From assembly GCF_030733425.1 (NCBI RefSeq), contig NZ_JASHIZ010000019.1:1-64000 (forward strand): DNA of 64,000 bases. The letters run 5' to 3'. The stretch is from Roseovarius sp. MMSF_3350. Lineage in GTDB: Bacteria; Pseudomonadota; Alphaproteobacteria; Rhodobacterales; Rhodobacteraceae. The translations under genes were made by a program, and so were the position numbers. Positions 7,459-16,197 of this stretch are shown piece by piece. How positions within the stretch are numbered: position 1 is the stretch's first letter; each line of letters begins with the position of its first letter. The notes under the pieces are model-generated. The model saw only the letters and a program-made list of their open reading frames with translations. It was not told the origin of the DNA and searched no databases.

Positions 7459-8994
7459 TTAAAGAAATACGTCGGCATATTTTTCACGTAGTTGGATTTT
7501 CAGAACTTTGCCTAGGGAGTTGCGGGGAAAATCTGAAACAAAAATGATCTTTTTCGGTTGTTTGTATCGTGCTAGGTTCTCGCGTACGACGCGTTCAATT
7601 TGGTCAGGGGTCTCTTTTGCTCCTGGCGTCGATTTTACAGCAGCAACAACACCCTCGCCAAAGTCAGGATGTGCAACGCCGAATACAATGGCCTCTTCGA
7701 CTTCGGCAAGGCTTTCAATCACTATCTCAACCTCTCGTGGATAGACGTTGAAGCCACCGCTTATGATAAGATCCTTGCTCCGTCCAACCAGCCAGAGAAA
7801 GCCTCTTTCGTCTTTCCGACCGATGTCGCCTGTATCGAAGTGTCCGTCTTGAGACCATGCCCCAACACCATCCGGCTGATTCAAATAGCCCTTGATAATT
7901 GCGGGGCCACGCACCCAGACACGTCCGACAGCGCCGGGTTCAACCTTTTTGCCATCGGCATCAACAATACGCATTTCAACGCTTGGCAAGGGTTTTCCAA
8001 CCGAGCCAATCTGTGCGCTTCCATCGGCCGGGTTTGATGTCAGGATATTGGTTTCGGTCAGCCCATAGCGTTCAACCACAATAAGTCCGGTGCGTTTTTG
8101 TAGCGCATCGAATACCTCTGGTGAAAGCGGCGCGGATCCGGCAGTCATCAGACGCAAGGATGAACAGGAAGCATTGTTAAAGTCTTCATGCGCCAGAAGT
8201 CGGGTATAGATCGCGGGCACGGCCATCAGGACCGTGGCGCTTGTAAGATGCTGAATGACCAGAGCGGCATCAAATTTGGGCAAGAATATCAGGCCGGCCC
8301 CGTGAATAAGTGGCATGCAGGCCGCAATAAAAAGCCCGTGCGCATGAAATACTGGAAGTACATGCAAAACTCTGTCATGCGGACCGATGCTCCAGCACTC
8401 GGCCAGTTCTACCGCGTTGGTCATCAGATTGCGGTGCGACAGAGGTGCGCCTTTAGGTCTGCCTGTGGTGCCGGATGTAAATAGTATTGCCGCTATATCA
8501 TCCGGGGATGTCTCTCCCCTTTCGAGGGGGGCGGTTGTCTCGGACAAGGTCAGATCATTGGGCCCGCCTGTCATGAACTCGCAATGGCGGATGGATTTGT
8601 CAGTCAGTATCTTTTCAGCTGTTTTGCAGTTGTCGATTAACATTGATGGAGACGATTCTGAAATAAGGAACGCGGCTTCGCGCTCAGTGAAGCCGGGGTT
8701 AACCGGTACGAATGTGCACCCGATCCGCAGAATGGCAAAAAATAGAAGAATACCCTCGCCAGACTTTTCAAGGCGTACAGCCACACGATTTCCGTGCTGT
8801 AGTCCATACCCCTTCAATTGCCGTGCATATTGATCAATCAGCGTATCTGCTTCAGCAAAGCTGATTGTTCGTGGTAGCGCGTCCGGGTCGGCGTGTGGCA
8901 GGATTAGTGCGAGCTTATCCGGAAATGCCTGTGCCTGAGATCGAAACGCGTCAGGCAGTGTTTGCGAAGGGTTTTCAATTGAGGTCTTGATCAT
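7459..8994 (-). CDS. Acyl-CoA synthetase (MatB-like adenylate-forming enzyme)
   Basis: The 511-residue enzyme activates a carboxylic acid with ATP and coenzyme A. It shows the AMP/P-loop signature LFTSGTTGRPKGAPLSH, the ERYGLTETN motif, the FDTGDIG hinge region, GRSKDLIISGGFNVYPREVE, and the acyl-activating lysine in PRNSLGKVLK at the C-terminus. ERYG-TET and PRN-GKV resemble malonyl/methylmalonyl-CoA synthetases, hinting at a short dicarboxylic or hydroxy acid. The start at 8994 (MIKTSIENPS) was chosen over 9123 because GGGAG lies about 10 bases upstream and family members begin here. It is the last gene of the minus-strand operon and presumably makes the CoA ester that the hydratase and thioesterase handle. 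Confidence 0.9.
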   Translation of the reverse strand: MIKTSIENPSQTLPDAFRSQAQAFPDKLALILPHADPDALPRTISFAEADTLIDQYARQLKGYGLQHGNRVAVRLEKSGEGILLFFAILRIGCTFVPVNPGFTEREAAFLISESSPSMLIDNCKTAEKILTDKSIRHCEFMTGGPNDLTLSETTAPLERGETSPDDIAAILFTSGTTGRPKGAPLSHRNLMTNAVELAECWSIGPHDRVLHVLPVFHAHGLFIAACMPLIHGAGLIFLPKFDAALVIQHLTSATVLMAVPAIYTRLLAHEDFNNASCSSLRLMTAGSAPLSPEVFDALQKRTGLIVVERYGLTETNILTSNPADGSAQIGSVGKPLPSVEMRIVDADGKKVEPGAVGRVWVRGPAIIKGYLNQPDGVGAWSQDGHFDTGDIGRKDERGFLWLVGRSKDLIISGGFNVYPREVEIVIESLAEVEEAIVFGVAHPDFGEGVVAAVKSTPGAKETPDQIERVVRENLARYKQPKKIIFVSDFPRNSLGKVLKIQLREKYADVFL

Positions 8995-9044
8995 GTTCCC
9001 AATCTCCCGGGGAATACGCAACGTGTTGATATTAATTATGACAA

Positions 9045-9935
9045 CTAACCAAATCCATAGAGCTGCGCAGGGTTGTCTTTTAAGATTTTTGCGTAGGTCA
9101 GGTCGTCTTGAACCCAACGCCATAGCAGGTCGAGTAATGCTCCATCATTGGGCATCGGTACAGGGATCTGCGGATGGGGCCAATCCGTACCCCAGAGCAT
9201 CCTGTCAGGGCAGTTCTCTATAAGAAGCCGCGCGAATGGTGCGGTGTCATGATAGGGCGGTTTTGGCTCCGCTGTTATCCGATATGCGCCGGAAAGTTTG
9301 ACCCAGACCTTGCCCGTATCAAGGAAACGCAACAACTTTTGAAAGCCGGCATTCCCGGTACCCTTATGTACCGGCACATGCCCCATATGATCGAAAACCA
9401 GATCACAGGGCAGGTGCTTTAGGGTTTGCCACAGTGAATCATTATTATGGGATACATCAACCAGAAACTGAATATGCCATCCGATTTCACCGAGGCGCGC
9501 CGCATAACGCGGTAGATCCTTGATTCCAGAACCACCCTTAAACAGTAGATTTATCCGTGCTCCACGCGCACCTGAGGAATTCAGTTGCAATAGGTCTCTG
9601 TCTGAAATGTTTTCATCTGTAACGACAACAGCGCGAAAATCCGATCCCGCCTTGCTTATCGCCTGCATTGTAACGCGGTTGTCGGTTCCGTAAAAGCTGG
9701 GCTGTACGATGACCGCGCGGTGAAGGCCAAGGCGCCCCAACATATGCTGATAGGCTGTGAGTGAGGCCGGTGAAGGCGTATAGCTGCGATTTCCAGCAAA
9801 CGGAAACTCTTTCCGACGCTCAACAATATGCGCATGGCAATCACAAGCCCCGGGCGGGGGGCGATGAGCCGGGAGCGCCGGTTCTGGATCGAACGGGGCG
9901 CATACTTCACTGTTTTCAGCATTAGGATCGCTCAT
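9045..9935 (-). CDS. Amidohydrolase-family lactonase (2-pyrone-dicarboxylate hydrolase type)
   Basis: This 296-residue TIM-barrel hydrolase of the amidohydrolase superfamily carries the metal-binding start ACDCHAHI (about residue 30), FDHMGHVP in the middle and LWGTDWPHP with the late catalytic Asp. That pattern is typical of 2-pyrone-4,6-dicarboxylate and sulfomuconolactone hydrolases, which open lactone rings made in aromatic breakdown. It starts 6 bases after the stop of the alcohol dehydrogenase gene. In this operon a lactone-opening step before CoA activation is plausible, but the substrate is not determined by sequence. Confidence 0.85.
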   Translation of the reverse strand: MSDPNAENSEVCAPFDPEPALPAHRPPPGACDCHAHIVERRKEFPFAGNRSYTPSPASLTAYQHMLGRLGLHRAVIVQPSFYGTDNRVTMQAISKAGSDFRAVVVTDENISDRDLLQLNSSGARGARINLLFKGGSGIKDLPRYAARLGEIGWHIQFLVDVSHNNDSLWQTLKHLPCDLVFDHMGHVPVHKGTGNAGFQKLLRFLDTGKVWVKLSGAYRITAEPKPPYHDTAPFARLLIENCPDRMLWGTDWPHPQIPVPMPNDGALLDLLWRWVQDDLTYAKILKDNPAQLYGFG

Positions 9936-9941
9936 CTTAAA

Positions 9942-11102
9942 TCACCAAGCAGCAGTATAAAGAGCCAGCGCATCGGCCTGCGTTATCTCACGAGGGTTAT
10001 TCACCAGCAGACGGGTTTGCAGCATCGCGTCACTAGACATCTTTTCCAAAGCCTCTTGGGGAATGTCAGCATCACGTAACCTTTGAGGAAGGCCCAGTTT
10101 TTCCGACAACTCCGCAAGTGCGTCAATAAATGCTGCACAGCGCGCCTGACCGCCTTCGATGTCCTTGAGCCGCGGAAAGGCGTCTACGGCAATTTCGCTA
10201 TAGGCGTTCCAGGCATTGGGGGCGTTGAAGCGCAGGACATGCGGCAGCATCAGCGCATTAGAAAGCCCATGCGGCACATGGAACGTCCCGCCGATTGGAT
10301 ATGCCAGGGCATGAACGGCAGCAACCGGTGAGTTTGCAAATGCCTGACCTGCCAGCATTGAACCAAGCAACATGGCGCTACGCGCCTCGATGTCTTGTGA
10401 TTCTGCGACGGCTTTCTCGATATTCCCCCCCAGAAGACGGAGTGCTTCGCGCGCCAGCATCTTGCTAATCGGATTGTTGTTGGGATTGGTCGAGGCATAG
10501 GCCTCAATCGCATGCACTATCGCGTCGATGCCGGTGGCGGCGGTAATTGCGGCGGGCAGGTCCAACGTGAGTTCTGCGTCTAACAGGGCGATATCCGGTA
10601 AGATGACCGGGCTGGACACGCCGCGTTTTTCTTCATTGCCGACCGTGATGATTGATACGGGTGTTACTTCGCTTCCGGTGCCTGCTGTGGTTGGGACAAG
10701 CACAAGGGGCAAACGCGGCCCTTTGGCATTTGCGACCCCCCAGACCTCATCCAAGTCTTCGTTTGAACCCAAAATGAGCGCGGCCAGTTTTGCAACATCC
10801 TGAGATGATCCGCCACCAAAACCGACAACGCCCGTCACCCCTTTATCGCGTCCGATGTCTATGGTTTTTTCAAGCGTTTCGCGCGAAGGGTCTGCTTCAA
10901 CCTCATCAAAAATAGTAACTTCGGATGTGGCGGTTTGCAGTGATGCTAGTGCGGGGTCGCATAAACCGAGTTTACGAAGTCCGGGATCGGTGATGAACAA
11001 TATCGAGCTACCCAAGAGAGAGCCCGCAATCTGGCCAAGTTCCGAGGCGCTGCCCGGTCGCGAAACGATGGACTTCGTCGTGTTGAAGGTGAACGTTGTC
11101 AT
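9942..11102 (-). CDS. Iron-containing alcohol dehydrogenase (maleylacetate-reductase-like)
   Basis: The 386-residue group III dehydrogenase has a dinucleotide-binding region with FGGGSSQDVAKLAA (about residues 90-103), VPTTAGTGSEVTPVSII (about 135-151), and metal-ligand histidines in VHALAYPIGGTFHVPHG (about 255-271). It oxidises an alcohol or reduces a keto group with NAD(P)H. The start at 11102 is preceded by CAGGAA; a longer form from 11126 is possible but lacks a better ribosome-binding site. It sits between the enoyl-CoA hydratase and the lactonase in the same transcription unit. Confidence 0.88.
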   Translation of the reverse strand: MTTFTFNTTKSIVSRPGSASELGQIAGSLLGSSILFITDPGLRKLGLCDPALASLQTATSEVTIFDEVEADPSRETLEKTIDIGRDKGVTGVVGFGGGSSQDVAKLAALILGSNEDLDEVWGVANAKGPRLPLVLVPTTAGTGSEVTPVSIITVGNEEKRGVSSPVILPDIALLDAELTLDLPAAITAATGIDAIVHAIEAYASTNPNNNPISKMLAREALRLLGGNIEKAVAESQDIEARSAMLLGSMLAGQAFANSPVAAVHALAYPIGGTFHVPHGLSNALMLPHVLRFNAPNAWNAYSEIAVDAFPRLKDIEGGQARCAAFIDALAELSEKLGLPQRLRDADIPQEALEKMSSDAMLQTRLLVNNPREITQADALALYTAAW

Positions 11103-11156
11103 GAAAATTCCTGTCTGAATTGTCAAACTTGCGAATACCCTACTAGCGATGCGGTT

Positions 11157-11933
11157 TCATTTGCCGGTGAACTGGGGTGATCTTTTCTCAAGGAAAGCTG
11201 TCCGGCCTTCCTGGTAATCGTGGCTCATTATGGCACGTGATATCACCTCCTTGGTAATAGCCGTATCAATGTTCTGCTGTCCCTTTGCCATGCTATTCAG
11301 CATCAGTTTAGTTCCTGACAGGCTTAGTGGGGCATTGTTGGCAATCTGTGCTGAAAACGCGTGGGCTGTTTCCATTGGATCTGTGCTGATTTCATCAATG
11401 AATCCCATCGTGTGACCCGTTTCGGCGGAGAACCGATGCGCCGAGTAGAGAATGCGTTTGGCGTTGGATAGCCCAACCAGCGACATCAGCTTGCGCGTGG
11501 CCGAGAGGCCGTAAACGATCGAAAGGCGCGCGGCGGGGATCGCAAAACTGGCATCATGGCGGGCAAATCTGAAATCGCACGCCATTGCAAGATGGCATGC
11601 ACCGCCAAGGCAAAACCCGTTAATTACCGCGATGGTTGGTTTTCGCAGGTTTTCAATTGCATCTCCGCAGGTGTCTACAACAACTTCGTAATCTTCGGCC
11701 TGTTGGACGGTGGCGCGCACCGCGTCGAATTCGGATATATCGGCGCCTGAGCTATAGTTTTCGCCTGCACCGGTCAGGATGATGGTGCGAACAGCCGGAT
11801 TTTGTTCCAGACCTTGCATCGCTTGTGGTAAACGCTGCCACATCTCAAGGCTTATCGCATTATAGCGTTCGGGTCGATTGAGGGTGACAATACCTGTTGC
11901 GCCTTGAATTTCAGTTATAATTTGGTCAGACAT
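11157..11933 (-). CDS. Enoyl-CoA hydratase/isomerase family protein
   Basis: The crotonase-fold protein of about 258 residues shows the oxyanion-hole segments NYSSGADISEF and GFCLGGACHLAMACDFRFA. Crotonases hydrate, isomerise or cleave CoA thioesters, so it should act on the product of the operon's acyl-CoA synthetase. The start is one of three consecutive ATG codons (11939, 11936, 11933); 11933 gives the best spacing to GAGGG. The 5' end overlaps the thioesterase stop (11926-11928), indicating translational coupling. The usual second catalytic Glu could not be assigned with certainty, so the exact reaction is open. Confidence 0.85.
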   Translation of the reverse strand: MSDQIITEIQGATGIVTLNRPERYNAISLEMWQRLPQAMQGLEQNPAVRTIILTGAGENYSSGADISEFDAVRATVQQAEDYEVVVDTCGDAIENLRKPTIAVINGFCLGGACHLAMACDFRFARHDASFAIPAARLSIVYGLSATRKLMSLVGLSNAKRILYSAHRFSAETGHTMGFIDEISTDPMETAHAFSAQIANNAPLSLSGTKLMLNSMAKGQQNIDTAITKEVISRAIMSHDYQEGRTAFLEKRSPQFTGK

Positions 11934-12381
11934 CATCATCCCTCGGTTCACTTTTTACCTTGGCCAGATGCATGCGCATTTCCTGCGGTATACTGACCGG
12001 CTGGCCTGTCTTGCGGTCGACATAGACATGCACCATTTCCCCTTGTGCCGCGGCGCGGTCGTCTCCTTCACGAAATATCCCCAACGCATAGGTCACGCTG
12101 GAATTGCCCAGCCGGTTGGCTTTCAAGCCGACATCGATGGAGTCGGGAAAGGCCAGAGAGCTGAAGTAGTTGCATTGGCTATGTGCAATCAGGCCAATTA
12201 CTGGACTGTGCTCGATATTCAGCCCCCCGCGGATCAGGAATTCGTTCAGGGCGGTATCGAAAAAAGAATAATAGGTGACATTGTTGATGTGTCGATAGGC
12301 ATCATTGTCTTTCCAGCGCGTGGTAATACGGCTGAAATGGATGAATTCGCGGCGTTTTTTTGGTGAAGGGCGCGCGCTCAT
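11926..12381 (-). CDS. Acyl-CoA thioesterase (4HBT/YbgC hotdog family)
   Basis: The 151-residue single hotdog-domain protein contains TRWKDNDAYRHINNVTYYSF, the active-site helix region of 4-hydroxybenzoyl-CoA thioesterase-like enzymes in which the Asp after the aromatic residue is catalytic. It hydrolyses a CoA thioester, releasing the product or relieving CoA sequestration. The start overlaps the alpha/beta hydrolase stop by 4 bases and the end overlaps the hydratase start, so the three genes are tightly coupled. Confidence 0.88.
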   Translation of the reverse strand: MSARPSPKKRREFIHFSRITTRWKDNDAYRHINNVTYYSFFDTALNEFLIRGGLNIEHSPVIGLIAHSQCNYFSSLAFPDSIDVGLKANRLGNSSVTYALGIFREGDDRAAAQGEMVHVYVDRKTGQPVSIPQEMRMHLAKVKSEPRDDDV

Positions 12382-13235
12382 TTGGGTGGTTCGTTCTCAA
12401 GAGTGTGATATGCGCGACCGTCGATCTCAGTCAGGAAATCCAGCACGCCACGGTTGAACATATCCGGTTCCTCCAGGTTCAGGGCGTGGGTTGTATATGG
12501 CATGATCCATAACCGAGAATCTGGTATGGTTCGCTTCATGAACAGGGCTGGATCGAGGCATGGATCATCATGATCACCGGCCATGATTAGCGTCGGAATC
12601 TGCAATGTTTCCATTCTTTCTTGCAGGTCGTAAATTGTCGCCCGGCGCATTTGGTAACCTCGGGAAGTCAGTGCGCTGCCCAAGGCAGAATGTTCGACAA
12701 ACTGAGCATTTGCTTCGGCAAAGCCGTGCGGATCTTTGAGCTGGAACAATCGACGCGCTTCACCATTTCGATATTCACGGGTTGCGTCATCCATACCCTC
12801 GTTGAGCATACGCTCCGCCATTTTGTCAGTGCTGGAAAGAAACTCCTTACGCCGATCTAGATCTGATCCGTGCCCTGCAGAGGCGATAACAAGTGATCGG
12901 CACATTTCTGGATGAGCGAGACCGAAATTCAGGGTCGCATACCCCCCCATTGACAAGCCGATAATGTGCGCTGGTACTTTTACGGTTTCTCGGATGATGT
13001 TTGCGATATCCTCGACCCACGCTTCCTGATTGTATGCATCCACATTCTCAGGAACATCGGATGGAATATAGCCCCGGGCACTAAAGCTGAAACAACGATA
13101 GCGTCGGCCAAAGTAGCGAACCTGAGGTTCCCAGCTGCGATGGTCTCCGGCAAACTCATGCACGAAAACTATCGGAAGCCCCCTGCCGGTCGATTCAACG
13201 TAAAGTCGTACACCGTTGGAGTTGATATAGCTCAT
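12378..13235 (-). CDS. Alpha/beta hydrolase (enol-lactonase-like)
   Basis: The 285-residue hydrolase has the nucleophile elbow GLSMGG (about residue 107), the oxyanion loop VHEFAGDHRSW, a catalytic Asp in AGDHDDP and a His in YTTHALNLEEP. The layout resembles 3-oxoadipate enol-lactone hydrolases and related carbon-carbon or ester hydrolases. The start at 13235 was preferred to 13274 because GAGGAGAAAG lies immediately upstream and the protein then begins MSYINSNGVRLYV, as in homologues. It is separated from the TRAP permease by a stem-loop at 13250-13268. Confidence 0.87.
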   Translation of the reverse strand: MSYINSNGVRLYVESTGRGLPIVFVHEFAGDHRSWEPQVRYFGRRYRCFSFSARGYIPSDVPENVDAYNQEAWVEDIANIIRETVKVPAHIIGLSMGGYATLNFGLAHPEMCRSLVIASAGHGSDLDRRKEFLSSTDKMAERMLNEGMDDATREYRNGEARRLFQLKDPHGFAEANAQFVEHSALGSALTSRGYQMRRATIYDLQERMETLQIPTLIMAGDHDDPCLDPALFMKRTIPDSRLWIMPYTTHALNLEEPDMFNRGVLDFLTEIDGRAYHTLENEPPK

Positions 13236-13249
13236 TACTTTCTCCTCAA

Positions 13250-13268
13250 CGCCTCTCTGAGAGAGGCG
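13250..13268 (-). promoter_or_regulatory. Intercistronic stem-loop between dctM and the hydrolase gene
   Basis: CGCCTCTC (13250-13257) pairs with GAGAGGCG (13261-13268) around a 3-base loop. In the minus-strand transcript it lies between the TRAP large permease stop and the hydrolase ribosome-binding site. No U-run follows, so it is more likely an mRNA processing or stability element, or a weak attenuator, than a full terminator. Confidence 0.5.
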
Positions 13269-13270
13269 GT

Positions 13271-14554
13271 TCAATTAAGCAGCTGTGGCAAGGCAAGCGT
13301 TATCCAGGGAACATAGGTAACCAGCATCAGTACAAAAATCATAACTCCCAACATTGGCCAGAGGGCATTTGATACCTGCTCAACCTTGAGGCCGCTGATC
13401 GACGCTCCGACAAATAGCGAGTAGCCAAAAGGCGGGGTTGCCATGCCGATGGCAAAGTTGATCACGACGATGGCCCCAAGATGGATGGGGTCAATCCCGA
13501 GTTGTGCGCCAATCGTTATGAGCACCTGACCAAGAATGATCATGGCTGCAATATTGTCCATGATAGCGCCGACAAACAGCAATAGCAGGTTGATCATCAG
13601 CAGGATAAGGATCTTGTTATCCGATACCGACAGAATGGCAGCAGCCAGGCGCTCTGGCAGACGTTCCATCGCGATGAGCCAGCCGAATGCCGATGCAACG
13701 GCGATAATTGAGCATACCATCGCAGTGGTGCACATTGATGCCGAGACGATTGAGCCGATTTCGCGAATATCCAGCTCACGATGAACGAGCAATCCAACAA
13801 AGGTTGCATACACAACACCAAAGGCCGAGGCCTCCGTCGGTGTGAATATGCCGCCATAAATCCCGCCCAGAATGATAAGTGGTGCCGCAAGCGCCCATTT
13901 GCTGTCTCGTAATGTTGCGCGCAGCGCGCCTTTTTCCAGACACCCGGTTTCGGGTGAAATGTCATCTTTGCGGGCTTTGAAATAGCTGACCATCATCAAC
14001 CCGAGAGCGATCAGAATGCCCGGGATGATACCTGCGAGAAACAGATCGCTAATCGATTCCTCAGCGATGATACCCCAGATGATCATCGGGATAGAGGGCG
14101 GAATCATCTGTCCGATCGGTCCGGAGGCGGTGGCAAGGGCGGTCGAAAAATCTTTCTTCCAGCCGCGCTTTTCCATCTCGGGGATCATGATGCCACCAAT
14201 GGCAGCGGTGGTCGCTGGTGCTGACCCCGAAATTGCGGCAAAGAAGGTCGCTGCCATTACCGTTACAATCCCCAAGCCCCCGACCATCCGCCGGACCAGT
14301 ACCTGACACAAGGCAACAAGGCGCTTCGAGAGGCCGCCATGCATCATCAGGTTACCAGTCAAAATAAAGCCTGGAATAGCAAGCAGCGAAAAGACCTGTG
14401 ATCCCGCGACGACCCGCTGTGCCAAAACGATGAGATCAATATCGGTGATCAAAAGGCCAAGGATAGAGGCGATTCCCAGTGCGAATACGACCGGTAGCCC
14501 ACTAAGCAGTGCAAAGAGAAACCCCGCGATCAGAATCCAGTCTGTGGCACTCAT
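13271..14554 (-). CDS. TRAP transporter large permease (DctM type)
   Basis: The 427-residue integral membrane protein has about 12 hydrophobic segments and the DctM signatures GNLMMHGGLSKRL, SGSAPATTAAIGGIMIPEM, TPTEASAFGVVYA and ATPPFGYSLFVGASISG. It is the Na+-coupled translocation subunit of a TRAP importer for an organic acid, working with the small permease (start/stop overlap of 4 bases at 14551-14554) and the periplasmic binding protein upstream. Confidence 0.93.
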   Translation of the reverse strand: MSATDWILIAGFLFALLSGLPVVFALGIASILGLLITDIDLIVLAQRVVAGSQVFSLLAIPGFILTGNLMMHGGLSKRLVALCQVLVRRMVGGLGIVTVMAATFFAAISGSAPATTAAIGGIMIPEMEKRGWKKDFSTALATASGPIGQMIPPSIPMIIWGIIAEESISDLFLAGIIPGILIALGLMMVSYFKARKDDISPETGCLEKGALRATLRDSKWALAAPLIILGGIYGGIFTPTEASAFGVVYATFVGLLVHRELDIREIGSIVSASMCTTAMVCSIIAVASAFGWLIAMERLPERLAAAILSVSDNKILILLMINLLLLFVGAIMDNIAAMIILGQVLITIGAQLGIDPIHLGAIVVINFAIGMATPPFGYSLFVGASISGLKVEQVSNALWPMLGVMIFVLMLVTYVPWITLALPQLLN

Positions 14555-15042
14555 GTGAAGTCTTCCTTCGCTGAGGTCAGCGGGTTGATAAGGCGATTCA
14601 GCGCTTGTATTGCGCCCAATACTCCGCAGACGGGCGCCGCCAGATGCAGGGCTTCAACCGGATATCGGATTGCCGCAGATGTTTGTCCCACCGTCGCGGC
14701 GACATATCGGTAACCCGACCAGGCAAAGACCAGAAAGAATATAAGAACGACCAGCGAAAGGAAGCTCAGCCATATCTCTCGGGGCTTCCGGGGCAATATT
14801 TCGACGATGAAAAGGAGGCGGACATGCCCGTTGTGATAAACCGCCGACGTCATTGCTAAGAGCAAGAGCCATGTGAAAAGCAACAAGGCTAACTCTTCGG
14901 TCCACACGAATGTCGCCCCTAGGATATATCGAGAGAATACCTGCAAAACCAGACTGACGATCATTACAATCCCCATCATGGCCACAATCCAATCTGTTGC
15001 TCGCGCTATCGAGCCTGAAAAAGAATTAAAACGTGGAAACAT
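14551..15042 (-). CDS. TRAP transporter small permease (DctQ type)
   Basis: The protein of about 163 residues has four transmembrane segments and the DctQ-type motif QVFSRYILGATFVWTEELA. It scaffolds the large permease in the inner membrane. The start at 15042 (MFPRFNSF) fits the normal family length and follows an AGG-rich stretch; the upstream ATG at 15105 would add an unusual 21-residue tail. Confidence 0.9.
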   Translation of the reverse strand: MFPRFNSFSGSIARATDWIVAMMGIVMIVSLVLQVFSRYILGATFVWTEELALLLFTWLLLLAMTSAVYHNGHVRLLFIVEILPRKPREIWLSFLSLVVLIFFLVFAWSGYRYVAATVGQTSAAIRYPVEALHLAAPVCGVLGAIQALNRLINPLTSAKEDFT

Positions 15043-15114
15043 CAGCCTACCTTTGACGGTGTAGGGTAGTCTTCCGGAGCATGGCCGCCCCGAAAGACTT
15101 CGCAAAAGTGAGAA

Positions 15115-16104
15115 TTATTGAAGATTGTTTAGGGCGCGGTCGAAAAGCTCCGCGCCGATTTCCGGTTTGAACTTCTCGTAAACATCACCGACGAGGTTTC
15201 GGAATGCGGCGGGGTCTTCCGTTTCATTCACTTCCATGCCTTCTTGCTTCAGTGAGGCGATCATGTTTTCGGTGTTTTGCCTAACCACTTCGCGCTGGCG
15301 TTCAATGGCCAATGTTGCGGCTTTGCGAACCGCGTCCTGCTGATCGTCATCCAACTTGTAGAACACACGCTTGGAAATGAGAAGTTCCAGCGTTGTATAG
15401 GTGTGGCGCGTTAGGGAGAGATACTCGACAATATCGCTAAAATTGTTCCCCTTGACCACTGGAATGGGAATCTCCAGACCGTCAATGGTTCCTTGTTGTA
15501 CTGCGGTATATACTTCTCCCCACGCCATGGGAACTGCCTCACCTCCAAGGCTTTGGAACATGCTGACGAAAACCGGGTTCTGCATAACCCGATATTTCAC
15601 ACCGACAATATCTTCGGGAGTAGTTACGGGGCGCACATTGTTCAGCATGTTGCGAAAACCGCTTTCGGCAAAGCCCAGACCAACTATGCCACGGGTTTCC
15701 AGCTTGGTCATCAGCTCCATACCTATTTCGCCGTCCAGCAATTCATGTGCTTGTTTTGAACTCGAATACAAGAACGGCATGTCGTTGAGAAGGAATGCTG
15801 GCTCAAGGTTGGCAACCACAGCATTGGTAATCACACCCATATCAAGCGTACCAAAAGACAGCCCTTCGACCATCTGCTTTTCATCACCCAACTGATTGTT
15901 CGGGAAAAACTGTACCTCGAAGGTGCCGGGCGAGACCTCTTCCAATGCCTCGGCGAATTTATGCGCTGTGATTGCGTAAGGATCACTTTCAGAATCTGCG
16001 GTGGTCCATCCGATCTTGAGAGTCACATCTTGAGCGTATGTGGCTCCGGCCATACCGCTGATCGAAACGGCAACCGCTGCTAACATATTGGTGAATTTTA
16101 TCAT
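15115..16104 (-). CDS. TRAP transporter periplasmic substrate-binding protein (DctP type)
   Basis: The 329-residue secreted protein has a signal peptide (MIKFTNMLAAVAVSISGMAG, cleavage probably after ATYA) followed by a DctP fold. The conserved Arg region YRVMQNPVFVSMFQSLGGEAVPMAWGE usually pairs with a substrate carboxylate, so the ligand is likely an organic acid. GGAGGAGATGAC before the start at 16104 is an excellent ribosome-binding site. It is the first structural gene after the GntR regulator. Confidence 0.92.
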   Translation of the reverse strand: MIKFTNMLAAVAVSISGMAGATYAQDVTLKIGWTTADSESDPYAITAHKFAEALEEVSPGTFEVQFFPNNQLGDEKQMVEGLSFGTLDMGVITNAVVANLEPAFLLNDMPFLYSSSKQAHELLDGEIGMELMTKLETRGIVGLGFAESGFRNMLNNVRPVTTPEDIVGVKYRVMQNPVFVSMFQSLGGEAVPMAWGEVYTAVQQGTIDGLEIPIPVVKGNNFSDIVEYLSLTRHTYTTLELLISKRVFYKLDDDQQDAVRKAATLAIERQREVVRQNTENMIASLKQEGMEVNETEDPAAFRNLVGDVYEKFKPEIGAELFDRALNNLQ

Positions 16105-16197
16105 GTCATCTCCTCCTGATATGATTTGGTCTGTCAATGGGCCGTTTTACGTATCTGCAAGCCGCATTGCCTAACATCATTTTGACAAGACTGTCGG